From Rhizobium rhizogenes (GTDB taxonomy: Bacteria > Pseudomonadota > Alphaproteobacteria > Rhizobiales > Rhizobiaceae): DNA of 64,000 nt. Location of the stretch: the NCBI RefSeq assembly GCF_002005205.3, contig NZ_CP019702.2:1244001-1308000 (forward strand), written 5' to 3'. Position numbers and translations under genes: made by a program. The notes below the pieces were generated by a model, which ran no database searches, was not told the origin of the DNA, and saw nothing but the letters and a program-made list of their open reading frames with translations. Below are positions 27,164 through 35,606 of this stretch, one piece after another (position 1 is the first letter of the stretch; each line of letters begins with the position of its first letter).

Positions 27164-27873
27164 AGTTCGATCCTTTCGGGAAGGAAACGAACGCGGTCGC
27201 CGGGGGCAAGCACCGCCGGCTGTTCGGCCGTGGCATCGAACATGGTGATTTCGGTGAAACCCAGCGAATTCCAGCCGTTCGGCCCGGTCAGAACCGAGAT
27301 GCCGGACTGCATGCCGCCGATCGTCACCATGCCCTTCAACATACGAAGCGAAGGGACTTTTTTGCGCGGCATGAAAATGCGTGGATCGAGACCGCCGAGA
27401 TAACCGAAACCAGGCGCGCTGCCGACGGCGAAAACCGTATAGGTGCGCTCGAAGTGCAGGCGCACAACCTCCTTATCGGGTAGGCCGGAATAATCGCAGA
27501 TCGCCGCAAGGTCGATGGCGTGTTCGCCGCCATAGATCGTGGGCACTTCGATGGTCTTGCCGAGAAGATCGAGCTCCGCCGTCTTTTGCCAGATGTCGAG
27601 AAGCTCGTCCTGCAGATGCCCGGCATCTTCAGGCGTGCCGCGCAGCACGATCAGCAGGTTGGTCATGCCGGGTATGAGTTCCAGCACCTCGGGGCGATCT
27701 TTCAGCGCGCGCGTCAGCGCCCAGATGCGCCGCTGGGCGGGAAGGTCCAGCTCGCCGGGCGCTTCGATCAGAAAGGTCCTGTTGCCGATCATCGAGATTT
27801 TCGGCAGGCCCAGATGGGCAGGGGTGAGGTGGGGCGTTTTCAGCGGGAGGTTGCTCATCGACGTCACCATCAT
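27160..27873 (-). CDS. pxpB: 5-oxoprolinase subunit B (KipI family)
   Basis: A 237-residue KipI/allophanate-hydrolase-subunit-1-like protein, the partner of PxpC. It has the expected GFGYLGGLDPRIFMPRK segment and YGGEHAIDL before it. The start ATG overlaps the stop of the preceding BCCP-like gene, and its stop overlaps pxpC, so the whole set is translationally coupled. An in-frame ATG five codons later is an alternative start. Confidence 0.92.
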   Translation of the reverse strand: MMVTSMSNLPLKTPHLTPAHLGLPKISMIGNRTFLIEAPGELDLPAQRRIWALTRALKDRPEVLELIPGMTNLLIVLRGTPEDAGHLQDELLDIWQKTAELDLLGKTIEVPTIYGGEHAIDLAAICDYSGLPDKEVVRLHFERTYTVFAVGSAPGFGYLGGLDPRIFMPRKKVPSLRMLKGMVTIGGMQSGISVLTGPNGWNSLGFTEITMFDATAEQPAVLAPGDRVRFLPERIEL

Positions 27874-28310
27874 GTTTCGGTCTTGAGAAGGGGGGAGCCA
27901 TAGCCGACAAGCGCTCCGGCTTCCGTCACGATTTCGCTGACGGTGCCGGCTTTTTCGGCGATGACCGGAACAAGCACGGGTCCGACCGCGATGAATGCGA
28001 CGATCTCGCTTTTCACTACGGATTGTCCTGCCTGAACCGCCCGGTCTGGGCGCTGCGGATGGGCGGCTGTGAAGATGCCGGCCATCGGTGCACGGGCAAG
28101 AATATCCCCCGCCTTTACCGGCGCTTTGTTCGTTTCAATGGGCCGCTCTCCGGCAGGGGCCTGGCCACCTGCCATGGCAACGATCTTCAATGACCCATCG
28201 GGGGTCTCTATCTCGATGGCGGAGACGTTGTTGCTCTCAAGGTGAGCGGCAAGATCGGCAATCGTGCCGGGTTCGGTGTAGCGGGATATGGAAACAGGCT
28301 GTCGCTTCAC
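27870..28310 (-). CDS. BCCP-like protein lacking the biotinyl lysine
   Basis: A 146-residue protein homologous to biotin carboxyl carrier protein. The N-terminal helix region (residues 10-35) and the C-terminal hammerhead (about 70-146) resemble the AccB encoded two genes upstream. Where AccB has the biotinylation motif EAMK, this protein reads AVGP, so a proline (residue 111) replaces the modified lysine and it cannot be biotinylated. It may be a structural subunit bridging BC and CT parts. I place the start at GTG 28310: it overlaps the accC stop (GTGA) and has GGAG six bases upstream. Confidence 0.8.
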   Translation of the reverse strand: MKRQPVSISRYTEPGTIADLAAHLESNNVSAIEIETPDGSLKIVAMAGGQAPAGERPIETNKAPVKAGDILARAPMAGIFTAAHPQRPDRAVQAGQSVVKSEIVAFIAVGPVLVPVIAEKAGTVSEIVTEAGALVGYGSPLLKTET

Positions 28311-29701
28311 TTTGCACTCCGCGCTGCAAGCCAATGTTCGAGGTAATGAATATCCGTGCCGCCTTCGGAAAAGGCCGGGTCCTGCAATATTTCCCGGTGC
28401 AGCGGCAGGTTGGTGGAAACACCTTCGATGCGCATTTCGCCAAGCGCGCGCCGCATGCGCAGGATCGCCTGTTCGCGCGTCGGCGCGTGGACGATGAGCT
28501 TGGCAATCAGCGAATCGTAATGGGCGGAAACCCTGTAACCCGCCGTCACGTGGGTATCGACCCGCACGCCGGGGCCGCCCGGCAGGTGAAGGGCCGTTAT
28601 CAAACCGGGGCAGGGAATGAAACTATAGGCGTCTTCGGCATTGATGCGGCATTCGATCGAATGGCCTTCGCAGACGATATCTTCCTGCGAAATCTCAAGC
28701 GGATGGCCGAGGGCGACGAGAAGCTGCTGGCGTACCAGATCCACGCCCGAGGTCATTTCCGTGACCGGATGTTCGACCTGCAGGCGGGTATTCATCTCGA
28801 TGAAATAAAATTCGCCATTCTCGTAGAGAAATTCGAAGGTGCCGACACCGCGATAACCGATCTGGCGGCAGGCTTCGACACAGCGATTGCCGACGAAAGC
28901 CGCGACATCAGGCGGGATGCCGATGGCCGGGCCTTCTTCGACGACCTTCTGGTGCCGGCGCTGCATGGAACAGTCGCGCAGCCCCACCCAGACGCCGCCG
29001 CCCTGACCATCGCAGAGAACCTGAATTTCGACATGGCGCGGATGTTCGAGGAATTTCTCGATATAGAGTTCCGGCGTTCCGAAGGCCCGGCTTGCCTCCT
29101 CACGCGTGACGAGCACGGCGTCCTGAAGGGCGGAGGCCTCGCGCACGACACGCATGCCACGCCCGCCGCCGCCGCCGGCCGCCTTGACGATGACGGGATA
29201 ACCGATTTCGGCGGCGATTTTCGCAACTTCCACGGCGTCATCCGGCAGGGCGGAATCAGGGCCGGGAACGCAGGGCACGCCGGCCTCCATCATCGCCCGC
29301 TTCGCCGCGATCTTGTCGCCCATTGTGCGGATGGCGTCGGCGCGCGGGCCGATGAAGACGGCTCCCGCCGCCTCCACGGCCTCCGAAAAAGACGCTCTTT
29401 CGGATAGAAAACCATAGCCCGGGTGAACCGCGCCAGCGCCGGTCAGCTCCATTGCGAGCAATATGGCCGGCGCGTTGAGATAGCTCTGGCCGGGCGAGGC
29501 CGGGCCGATGCAGATGGCGGTGTCGGCCGCCTTCAGATAATCCGCATCCTTATCGGCTTCCGAATAGACCATGACGGTCTTCAGGCCGAGTTCGCGGCAG
29601 GCGCGCTGCACGCGCAGTGCGATCTCGCCGCGATTGGCGATAAGGACGCTGTCGAATGCTCTTTGTTCGGCCGCTGCCTTTGGGAGTGTCGCATCCATCA
29701 T
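28307..29701 (-). CDS. accC: Biotin carboxylase subunit (AccC-like)
   Basis: A 464-residue ATP-grasp biotin carboxylase. It has the LIANRGEIALRV entry motif, the glycine-rich KAAGGGGGRGMRVV loop and EMNTRLQVEHPVTE with the catalytic residues. It would carboxylate biotin on the AccB-like carrier encoded just upstream. It overlaps accB and the following carrier gene by four bases each. Being inside a pxp operon and not next to accA/accD, it is more likely part of a dedicated urea-carboxylase-like or lactam-directed complex than of acetyl-CoA carboxylase. Confidence 0.92.
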   Translation of the reverse strand: MMDATLPKAAAEQRAFDSVLIANRGEIALRVQRACRELGLKTVMVYSEADKDADYLKAADTAICIGPASPGQSYLNAPAILLAMELTGAGAVHPGYGFLSERASFSEAVEAAGAVFIGPRADAIRTMGDKIAAKRAMMEAGVPCVPGPDSALPDDAVEVAKIAAEIGYPVIVKAAGGGGGRGMRVVREASALQDAVLVTREEASRAFGTPELYIEKFLEHPRHVEIQVLCDGQGGGVWVGLRDCSMQRRHQKVVEEGPAIGIPPDVAAFVGNRCVEACRQIGYRGVGTFEFLYENGEFYFIEMNTRLQVEHPVTEMTSGVDLVRQQLLVALGHPLEISQEDIVCEGHSIECRINAEDAYSFIPCPGLITALHLPGGPGVRVDTHVTAGYRVSAHYDSLIAKLIVHAPTREQAILRMRRALGEMRIEGVSTNLPLHREILQDPAFSEGGTDIHYLEHWLAARSAK

Positions 29702-30162
29702 TCGAACTCCAGCACTGGCTGTCCGAGTTCGACGTCTTCGCCGTCATTGGCGATAAATCTGGCGATCCTGCCGCTTCGTTCGGCCCTCACGGTGTTGAAC
29801 ACTTTCATCGCCTCGATGATGAAGAGTTCCTGTCCTTCCCTGACCTCATCGCCGATCTCGGCGAAAGGTGCCGCACCCGGGCTGGGGGCGCGATGGAAAA
29901 GACCGAATGACGGTGCTGCGACGATGCCGGATGACGCCGGCGCGGCTGCGGCGGATGCCGGCGCCTGTTCTTCGGCGCGGGGTGTCTCGGATGCCGTTTC
30001 GGCCACCGCAACGGGCCGGGGCTGAGATGATGGCGCCCGCAGTGAAACGGCATTGTTTTCGCGGATGATCCGGACCGTGGTTCCCTCCTGGCTCACGGTC
30101 AATTCGGATACTCGCGAAGAGCCGACGAACTCGATCAGTTTCTTGATCTTTTCCAGATCCAT
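29698..30162 (-). CDS. accB: Biotin carboxyl carrier protein (AccB-like)
   Basis: A 154-residue BCCP. Residues 1-35 form the conserved N-terminal helix/strand, 45-80 is an Ala/Pro-rich flexible linker, and the C-terminal biotinyl domain has the intact EAMK motif with the biotin-accepting Lys120. The start at 30162 was chosen because it aligns with the normal MDLEKIKKLIE beginning of BCCPs; a longer frame upstream is probably noncoding. It is the first gene of the six-gene operon. A divergent DMT transporter lies across a 195-base gap. Confidence 0.9.
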   Translation of the reverse strand: MDLEKIKKLIEFVGSSRVSELTVSQEGTTVRIIRENNAVSLRAPSSQPRPVAVAETASETPRAEEQAPASAAAAPASSGIVAAPSFGLFHRAPSPGAAPFAEIGDEVREGQELFIIEAMKVFNTVRAERSGRIARFIANDGEDVELGQPVLEFE

Positions 30163-30357
30163 ATTGGTTTCCAACGTCTTTTTTGTTCCCACGGCGGCAG
30201 GCGGGCGGAGCGGAATCCGCACCCTGTCCATCAGCAATAGCTACCATGGGGGCGGGATTGATGGGGTCAGACGAAGTTCCTATGGACACTGCTTTGCGGT
30301 TTGATATCCCGCCTTTGCGTGGTGAAACGGTTCAAAGACGTCCGAAGGAAACGAACC

Positions 30358-31284
30358 ATGGATTCCCGCAAAGGCATTCTCCTCAAAATCTCCGCAGCGC
30401 TCGCTCTGGTGCTGATGGGCGCCTGCATCAGCGGCCTCCGGGGCGAGATACCCATCGGGCAGGTGGTCTTCTTCAGGTCGGCTGTGGCCATGCTGCCGCT
30501 CTGTCTGTGGATGGCGGTGCAGGGCGGTTTTCGAAGGCAGGTGGCAACCAGCCATATTGGCGGCCATCTGGTGCGAAGTTTTTCCGGCACCGGCGGCATG
30601 GTCTTCAGCTATCTGGCGCTCGCCTATATTCCGCTGGCTGACGCGACGGCCATCAGCTACGCGACACCGCTCTTCACCGTCATTCTGGCGGTGCTGCTTC
30701 TCAAGGAAGTTGTCAGGATTTATCGCTGGACAGCAGTGGTCGTCGGGCTCTGCGGCATCGTGCTGATCCTGTCGCCGCATTTTTCCTTCGATGTTTCGGA
30801 TGTCGCTTCCGGTTCCGGCGTCGCGATGCTCGGCGGCCTGTTCGGCCTGGCGGCGGCTTTTTTCTCCGCCATATCGATGATCCAGATCCGGCATTTGACG
30901 CAGACGGAAAATACCGGCGCGATCATCTTCTATTTCACCCTGCTCACAACCGTCATTGGTTTCGCGAGCATCGGCATGGGCTGGACAATGCCGACCGCGT
31001 GGCAATGGACCCTGCTGATCGGCACCGGTCTCATTGGCGGAACCGCGCAGATACTGGTGACGCTCAGCCTGCGCTATGCGGAAGCTTCGCTGCTGGCGCC
31101 GTTCGATTACACGACGATGATCTGGGCGCTGTTGATCGGTTACACCTTCATGGATCAGGTGCCGGCCCTGACGACCATTCTCGGAGCCTCAATCGTGGTT
31201 GCCGCTGGCCTGTTCACGCTGTGGCGGGAAAGGCGGCTGCACAAAAAGCGGGTCACGGAACAGCTGACGCTGTCGGCTCCCTGA
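30358..31284 (+). CDS. EamA/DMT-family transporter
   Basis: A 308-residue protein with ten membrane segments in two EamA repeats. It has LLAPFDYTTMIWALLIGY in the second repeat and a basic C-terminus. Members move metabolites, often exporting amino acids or related compounds, but the direction is unknown here. GAAGGAAAC stands before the ATG. Its 3' end overlaps the converging homologous transporter by 32 bases. Confidence 0.88.
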   Translation: MDSRKGILLKISAALALVLMGACISGLRGEIPIGQVVFFRSAVAMLPLCLWMAVQGGFRRQVATSHIGGHLVRSFSGTGGMVFSYLALAYIPLADATAISYATPLFTVILAVLLLKEVVRIYRWTAVVVGLCGIVLILSPHFSFDVSDVASGSGVAMLGGLFGLAAAFFSAISMIQIRHLTQTENTGAIIFYFTLLTTVIGFASIGMGWTMPTAWQWTLLIGTGLIGGTAQILVTLSLRYAEASLLAPFDYTTMIWALLIGYTFMDQVPALTTILGASIVVAAGLFTLWRERRLHKKRVTEQLTLSAP

Positions 31285-32182
31285 CGGCCTGTTTCGCCAG
31301 CCGGTTTTCGCGCCACATGGCGAAAAGCCCGGCGGCGATGACCGTCAGCGCGCCTGCGATCGTTGCGCCCGTCGGCACTTCGGCCATGAAGAGATAGCCT
31401 AGCGCGATCGCCCATATCATCGTCGTATAGTCGAAGGGCGCCAGCAGCGAAGCCTGGGCATGGCGCAGGCTGAGCGTCATGGTGATCTGGCCGATGCCGC
31501 CGGCAAGGCCGCCGCCGGCGAGCAGCAGGAACTGGTGAAAATCCGGCATCTTCCATCCGAATCCGAGCGTGGCGAGGCCGGCCACCACACCCGTCAGCGT
31601 ATAGATGAGTACGATGCGCGATGGTTTTTCGATACTGTTCAGATGGCGGACGGCGATGGAGGAAAAGGCCGCGCAAAGCGCACCGGTCAGCGCCAGTGCG
31701 GTTCCGATCATCGCGACCCTGTCGATTTGGGCCGGGCCTGAGGCGGCATCGAAGATCAGTTTCGGCGAGAGCGTGATGAAGACGCCGATGAAACCGGTGA
31801 GCACGGCGGACCAGCGGTATATCCGCACTTTTTCGCCTAGAAGCAGCGCCGCCAGCATGATGGTGAAAAGCGGTGTCGTGTAGCTCAGCACCGTCACATT
31901 CACCAGCGGCAGATAGGCGAGTGCCAGAAAGCCGAAGAACATGCCGCCAAGCCCGGCCGAACTGCCCGCGAGCAGGCGGCCGATATTCCTCGCGGCCGGC
32001 ACGCTTATCCGCTCCGAGGAGGCGATGAACCAGAGACAGAGGGGAATGAGGGCAAAAAATCCCCGGCAGAAGACGACTTCGCCGACGGGTATCGCCCCGT
32101 CCAGGCCCTTCACGCAGGCGGACATGACTGTAAAAGCCAGCATGGCCGTCAGCTTGAGCAAAATTCCGGTTTTAGGATTCAT
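31253..32182 (-). CDS. EamA/DMT-family transporter, converging paralogue
   Basis: A 309-residue ten-segment DMT transporter clearly homologous to the rightward one: both begin with a GILLK segment and share LLAPFDYTTMIWA. I use the ATG at 32182 after GGGGAGCGGG. The two genes face each other tail to tail with a 32-base overlap of coding sequence. It is divergent from a LysR gene, which may regulate it. Confidence 0.88.
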   Translation of the reverse strand: MNPKTGILLKLTAMLAFTVMSACVKGLDGAIPVGEVVFCRGFFALIPLCLWFIASSERISVPAARNIGRLLAGSSAGLGGMFFGFLALAYLPLVNVTVLSYTTPLFTIMLAALLLGEKVRIYRWSAVLTGFIGVFITLSPKLIFDAASGPAQIDRVAMIGTALALTGALCAAFSSIAVRHLNSIEKPSRIVLIYTLTGVVAGLATLGFGWKMPDFHQFLLLAGGGLAGGIGQITMTLSLRHAQASLLAPFDYTTMIWAIALGYLFMAEVPTGATIAGALTVIAAGLFAMWRENRLAKQAVREPTASAVP

Positions 32183-32250
32183 CCCGCTCCCCATCGCAGC
32201 CAGGACCGTGTCATGGGGAAGACATTGAGAAAAGCCTTAGCCGGCTGTCA

Positions 32251-32266
32251 TAAGAATCTTGTCTTA
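32251..32266. promoter_or_regulatory. Candidate LysR box in divergent region
   Basis: TAAGA, six bases, TCTTA: a perfect interrupted dyad between the divergent DMT transporter (start 32182) and LysR (start 32381) genes. It also contains AAGA-A-TCTT. Its size and position suit an LTTR recognition site, but this is inferred from symmetry. Confidence 0.35.
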
Positions 32267-32380
32267 CCCCATCACTCCCTTGAAGACCGGCAGGACCCAG
32301 CACGGCGCTTTTCCCCCTAGGCCACCGCGGTGATTTGGTGTCATGATCGCATTTCTAACCGGCGGGAGGTTTAAGCGGGC

Positions 32381-33268
32381 ATGTTGGATTTGCGTAGGCT
32401 GCGATATCTGGTCGCGATCGCCGATTGCGGCTCCATGTCGGCGGCGGCGCGGCAATTGGGGATAGCCCAGCCGGCGCTTAGCCACCACATCACGGAACTG
32501 GAACGGCTGGTGGGTTTTCCCGTGTTGCACCGGCTGGCGCGCGGCGTGAAGGCGACGGAAAAGGGTGAAGTCCTGCTTTCCCATGCGCGGGAGATTACCG
32601 AGAAGGTGCGGCAGGCGGAAGCGGAAATCCGGGCCATGGCTTATCTGGACGAGCGGGTGATCCGGCTGAGCCTCATTCCCTCCTGGGCCACAGCCTTTGC
32701 GCCGAGCATCATCAGCGAGGTTGCCGCTTCGATGCCCAAGGTGTCGCTGCGGCTGATAGAGGCGCGCAATGATGAATCCCTGCGGCTCATCCGTCTCGGC
32801 AAGGTGGATATGGCCGTTGCGCTGGTGGGAGCGGAGGACAAGGCCGACGACCTCATCGTCAAGGAGAGCCTGTTTGCCGTTTCTTCAAGGCCTATCGGCC
32901 GGTCAATCCCGCTTGAGGCTGCGGCAGGGCTTAACCTGATCCTGCCGCCGAAGGACAATCCGCTGCGTATATCGATCGACGAGGCCGCTGCCCGTGCCGG
33001 TATTACACTGAATGTCACCATGGAGATCGACGGGCAGGATACGATCAAACGCGCCGTCAGCGCCGGTATTGGCGCGACGATCCTGTCATGGAATTCGGTG
33101 CAGCAGGAGCAGGAGGCCGGTCAGCTTCAGGCCGCTCATATTACCGAGCCCGTCATTTATCGCTCCATCCATTTGCTGAAGGGCAGGGAGGTGGATGAGC
33201 GAACGTTCAGGCTGTTCCGCGACCTGTTGCGGGCGGTTGCAAGACGCGAACCGGCATCCAACCCATAA
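32381..33268 (+). CDS. LysR-family transcriptional regulator
   Basis: A 295-residue LTTR with an N-terminal winged helix (MLDLRRLRYLVAIADCGSMS, GIAQPALSHHITELERLVG) and a two-lobed effector domain. It directly precedes the tct operon on the same strand and is divergent from a DMT transporter gene. Regulators of this branch often control catabolic genes for small aromatic or organic acids. Regulation of the tct-dehydrogenase operon is the likeliest role. Confidence 0.9.
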   Translation: MLDLRRLRYLVAIADCGSMSAAARQLGIAQPALSHHITELERLVGFPVLHRLARGVKATEKGEVLLSHAREITEKVRQAEAEIRAMAYLDERVIRLSLIPSWATAFAPSIISEVAASMPKVSLRLIEARNDESLRLIRLGKVDMAVALVGAEDKADDLIVKESLFAVSSRPIGRSIPLEAAAGLNLILPPKDNPLRISIDEAAARAGITLNVTMEIDGQDTIKRAVSAGIGATILSWNSVQQEQEAGQLQAAHITEPVIYRSIHLLKGREVDERTFRLFRDLLRAVARREPASNP

Positions 33269-33362
33269 ACAATATGTATGGGTAAATTGAAAACTCGGTA
33301 TTTGTATTGTTGATGGCTTCTTCCTAGCCTCCCCGTTGAAAGCGTATCGGGGAGGAAAAGAT

Positions 33363-34316
33363 ATGCGTTTGAAAACATCTCTGTTTGGCATGCTGGCAGC
33401 GGCGGGAATGCTGGCTGCGGGAGGGGCGGCGGCGGAATATCCGGAGCGGCCGGTGACGCTCGTCATCGGTTATCCGGCCGGCGGCGGCACCGATATCCAG
33501 TCGCGGGCGCTGGTGCCCTATCTTGAAAAATATCTCGGCACATCCGTCGTGGTGGAAAACCGCGAAGGTGCCGGCGGATTGATCGGCGCGACCTATATCG
33601 CCAATGCGAAACCTGACGGGTACACCATCGGGGCGCTGAATTTCCCGTCCATGTATTCGCCGATCGTGCAGGGCAATGCCAGCTACAAGGAAGACGCCTT
33701 CACGCCGCTCGCAAACCAGATCGGTGGCGATCTGGCGCTGACCGTCAACAAGGTGTCGCCGATCAAGACCGCCAAAGAATTCGTCGAGGCGGCCAAGGCG
33801 AACCCGGTCGTCGTCGGTGTGACGGGCATAGGCCATCCGAGCCAGATCACTGCCTTGCTGTTTGAGGATGCGGCGGGTGTGAAGCTCAATTTCGTGCCCT
33901 TCAATGGTGGCGGGCCGGCGCGGCTTGCCATGCTCGGCAACCACGTCACACTCGGTTTCATGAACCTCAACGAGGTCTTCGCCGACAACCGTTCCGGCGC
34001 ACTTCGTGTACTGGCGACTTCGGGCACCGAGCGCTCGCCGCTTTCACCTGATGTGCCGACATTCAAGGAGGCCGGCTACGATGTTCAGTTCAGTCTGCTT
34101 GCCGGTTTCGGTGCGCCGAAAGGCCTGCCGGCGGATGTGGAGGCAAAGTTGGTCGATGCCTTCCAGAAGGCGCTGAAGGACCCGGATTATCTTGCCGATG
34201 CCAGGAAGCGCGAACTGACGACGCTGCCGCTGACGCAGGCCGAATTTGCCGAGGCGCTCAAGAAGGGCAACGCCAATCTGGCCGAGCTCTGGAAAAGCAA
34301 GCCCTGGACAAAATAA
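33363..34316 (+). CDS. tctC: Tripartite tricarboxylate-type binding protein (TctC/Bug)
   Basis: A 317-residue periplasmic binding protein of the Bug family with a Sec signal (residues 1-24, ending GGAAA). Family features are VTLVIGYPAGGGTDIQSRAL near the mature start and VENREGAGGLIGA. GGGGAGGAAAAG precedes the ATG. It is the first gene of an operon with TctB and TctA, but an RraA-family gene is inserted directly after it. A stem-loop follows its stop. Confidence 0.93.
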   Translation: MRLKTSLFGMLAAAGMLAAGGAAAEYPERPVTLVIGYPAGGGTDIQSRALVPYLEKYLGTSVVVENREGAGGLIGATYIANAKPDGYTIGALNFPSMYSPIVQGNASYKEDAFTPLANQIGGDLALTVNKVSPIKTAKEFVEAAKANPVVVGVTGIGHPSQITALLFEDAAGVKLNFVPFNGGGPARLAMLGNHVTLGFMNLNEVFADNRSGALRVLATSGTERSPLSPDVPTFKEAGYDVQFSLLAGFGAPKGLPADVEAKLVDAFQKALKDPDYLADARKRELTTLPLTQAEFAEALKKGNANLAELWKSKPWTK

Positions 34317-34357
34317 GCGGCCGATACCCACCGCTTCTCTCACCCCAGCCAAATGAC

Positions 34358-34381
34358 GCCTGGGCCGGTCTGCGGCCCGGC
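34358..34381 (+). terminator. Intercistronic stem-loop after tctC
   Basis: GGGCCG (34362-34367), loop GTCTG, CGGCCC (34373-34378), extended by GCC/GGC on the outside past one unpaired T. It lies 41 bases after the tctC stop and about 30 before the next gene. It is suited to partial termination or 3' protection of the binding-protein message. Confidence 0.45.
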
Positions 34382-34411
34382 TATGACCCACTGTTGAAAG
34401 GAACCCGGCCA

Positions 34412-35080
34412 ATGGCCCATGTCATCCGCAATTTCCAGCGCCCTTCCAAGGCCGATATCGAGGCGATCAGCAAATTCAGCCCCGCCACCATTCACGAGGC
34501 GCAGGGCAAGCTCGGCGCTCTCGATTATCGCATCAAGCCGATCAAGCCCGGCCTGAAAATCTGTGGCCCTGCGATCACCGCGAAATGCCATATCGGCGAC
34601 AATCTGATGATTTTCGAAGCCATCAATCTGGCAAAGCCAGGTGATGTGCTGGTGATCGATGGCGGTGACAATCCCAATCAGGGGGGCTTTGGCGATGTGT
34701 TGGCTGCCGCCTGCATCGGCAAGGGCATTGTCGGCTTCGTGGTCAGCGCCGCCGTGCGTGATGGCAAGGGTCTGCGCGAGATCGGCTTCCCGGTGTTTTC
34801 GCTCGGGCTTTGCATGAAGGGCACTTCCAAGGACACGCTCGGCACCATCAACCATCCGGTTGTGGTGGGCGGCGAACTGATCAGCCCCGGCGATATAATC
34901 TGCGGCGATGATGACGGCGTCGTCGTCGTTCGTGAGAACGATATCCCGAAACTCGTCAAGGCCTGCCAGGAGCGCGACGATCACGAGAACCACATGATGG
35001 AACTGCACCGTCAGGGCAAGATGGATATCGAGGATCGTTATGAAATGATGCGCTCGAAGGGATGTGTCTGGGCCGATTGA
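34412..35080 (+). CDS. RraA/4-hydroxy-4-methyl-2-oxoglutarate aldolase family protein
   Basis: A 222-residue member of the RraA/HMG-aldolase family. It has FSPATIHEAQGKLGALDY near residue 23 and the AAVRDGKGL segment holding the Arg-Asp pair that in true aldolases binds metal and substrate. Family enzymes are class II retro-aldolases or decarboxylases of branched oxoacids. A weak AAAGGAA precedes the ATG at 34412. It sits between tctC and tctB, an odd place for an enzyme gene. A paralogue is at 44011. Confidence 0.88.
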   Translation: MAHVIRNFQRPSKADIEAISKFSPATIHEAQGKLGALDYRIKPIKPGLKICGPAITAKCHIGDNLMIFEAINLAKPGDVLVIDGGDNPNQGGFGDVLAAACIGKGIVGFVVSAAVRDGKGLREIGFPVFSLGLCMKGTSKDTLGTINHPVVVGGELISPGDIICGDDDGVVVVRENDIPKLVKACQERDDHENHMMELHRQGKMDIEDRYEMMRSKGCVWAD

Positions 35081-35098
35081 GCCAGCAATCCGGCATCT

Positions 35099-35130
35099 GA
35101 ATACGCCGTGTCGGGAGGCGCGGCGTATTC
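35099..35130 (+). repeat. Inverted repeat between RraA-like gene and tctB
   Basis: GAATACGCCG (35099-35108) and CGGCGTATTC (35121-35130) are a perfect 10-base inverted repeat with a 12-base loop, placed between the RraA-like stop and the tctB ribosome-binding site. It may be an attenuating or stabilising hairpin. Confidence 0.45.
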
Positions 35131-35153
35131 CTCGACGAGGAGGGGAGATAATC

Positions 35154-35606
35154 ATGGCCGAACACGGCTCGAAACTGACGGCGAATATTCTGTCCGGGGC
35201 TTTCTTTCTGGTGGCCGCTGCCGGGCTTTATTACGGCGCGCGGCCGCTGAGCATGGGCACCAATTTCCAGCCCGGACCCGGCTATATGCCGACGGTCATC
35301 GCGGCGTTGATGTTCGCGCTCGGCATCGCGCTGCTTTTGCAGGATTTGCTGGGAAAGACACCGTCCGAAGCCTGGGTGGCGCCGAAAATGCGTCCGTTTC
35401 TGGCGGTGGCCGGCATTGTCGGTTTTGCGCTGCTGATCGAGCCATTGGGCTTTATCGCCGCCGCCTTCGTGCTGATCGTGCTCGCCTGTATCGCCTATGG
35501 CAGGATCCGGCCGGTTGAGGTCCTGCTGCTCTCCGCTGTGCTCATCCTTGCCTGCATCCTCATTTTCGTTGTGGGCCTCGGACAGAGGATACCGTTGCTG
35601 CCATGA
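35154..35606 (+). CDS. tctB: Tripartite tricarboxylate transporter small subunit (TctB)
   Basis: A 150-residue protein with four membrane segments and a GTNFQPGPGYMP loop after the first. It pairs with TctA. GAGGAGGGGAG precedes the ATG at 35154, which outranks the earlier in-frame start. Its end overlaps tctA by four bases (ATGA). Confidence 0.9.
   Translation: MAEHGSKLTANILSGAFFLVAAAGLYYGARPLSMGTNFQPGPGYMPTVIAALMFALGIALLLQDLLGKTPSEAWVAPKMRPFLAVAGIVGFALLIEPLGFIAAAFVLIVLACIAYGRIRPVEVLLLSAVLILACILIFVVGLGQRIPLLP

Noticed and set aside
28088..29407. Rightward 439-codon frame over accC
   Set aside because: Opposite strand of a clear biotin carboxylase gene.
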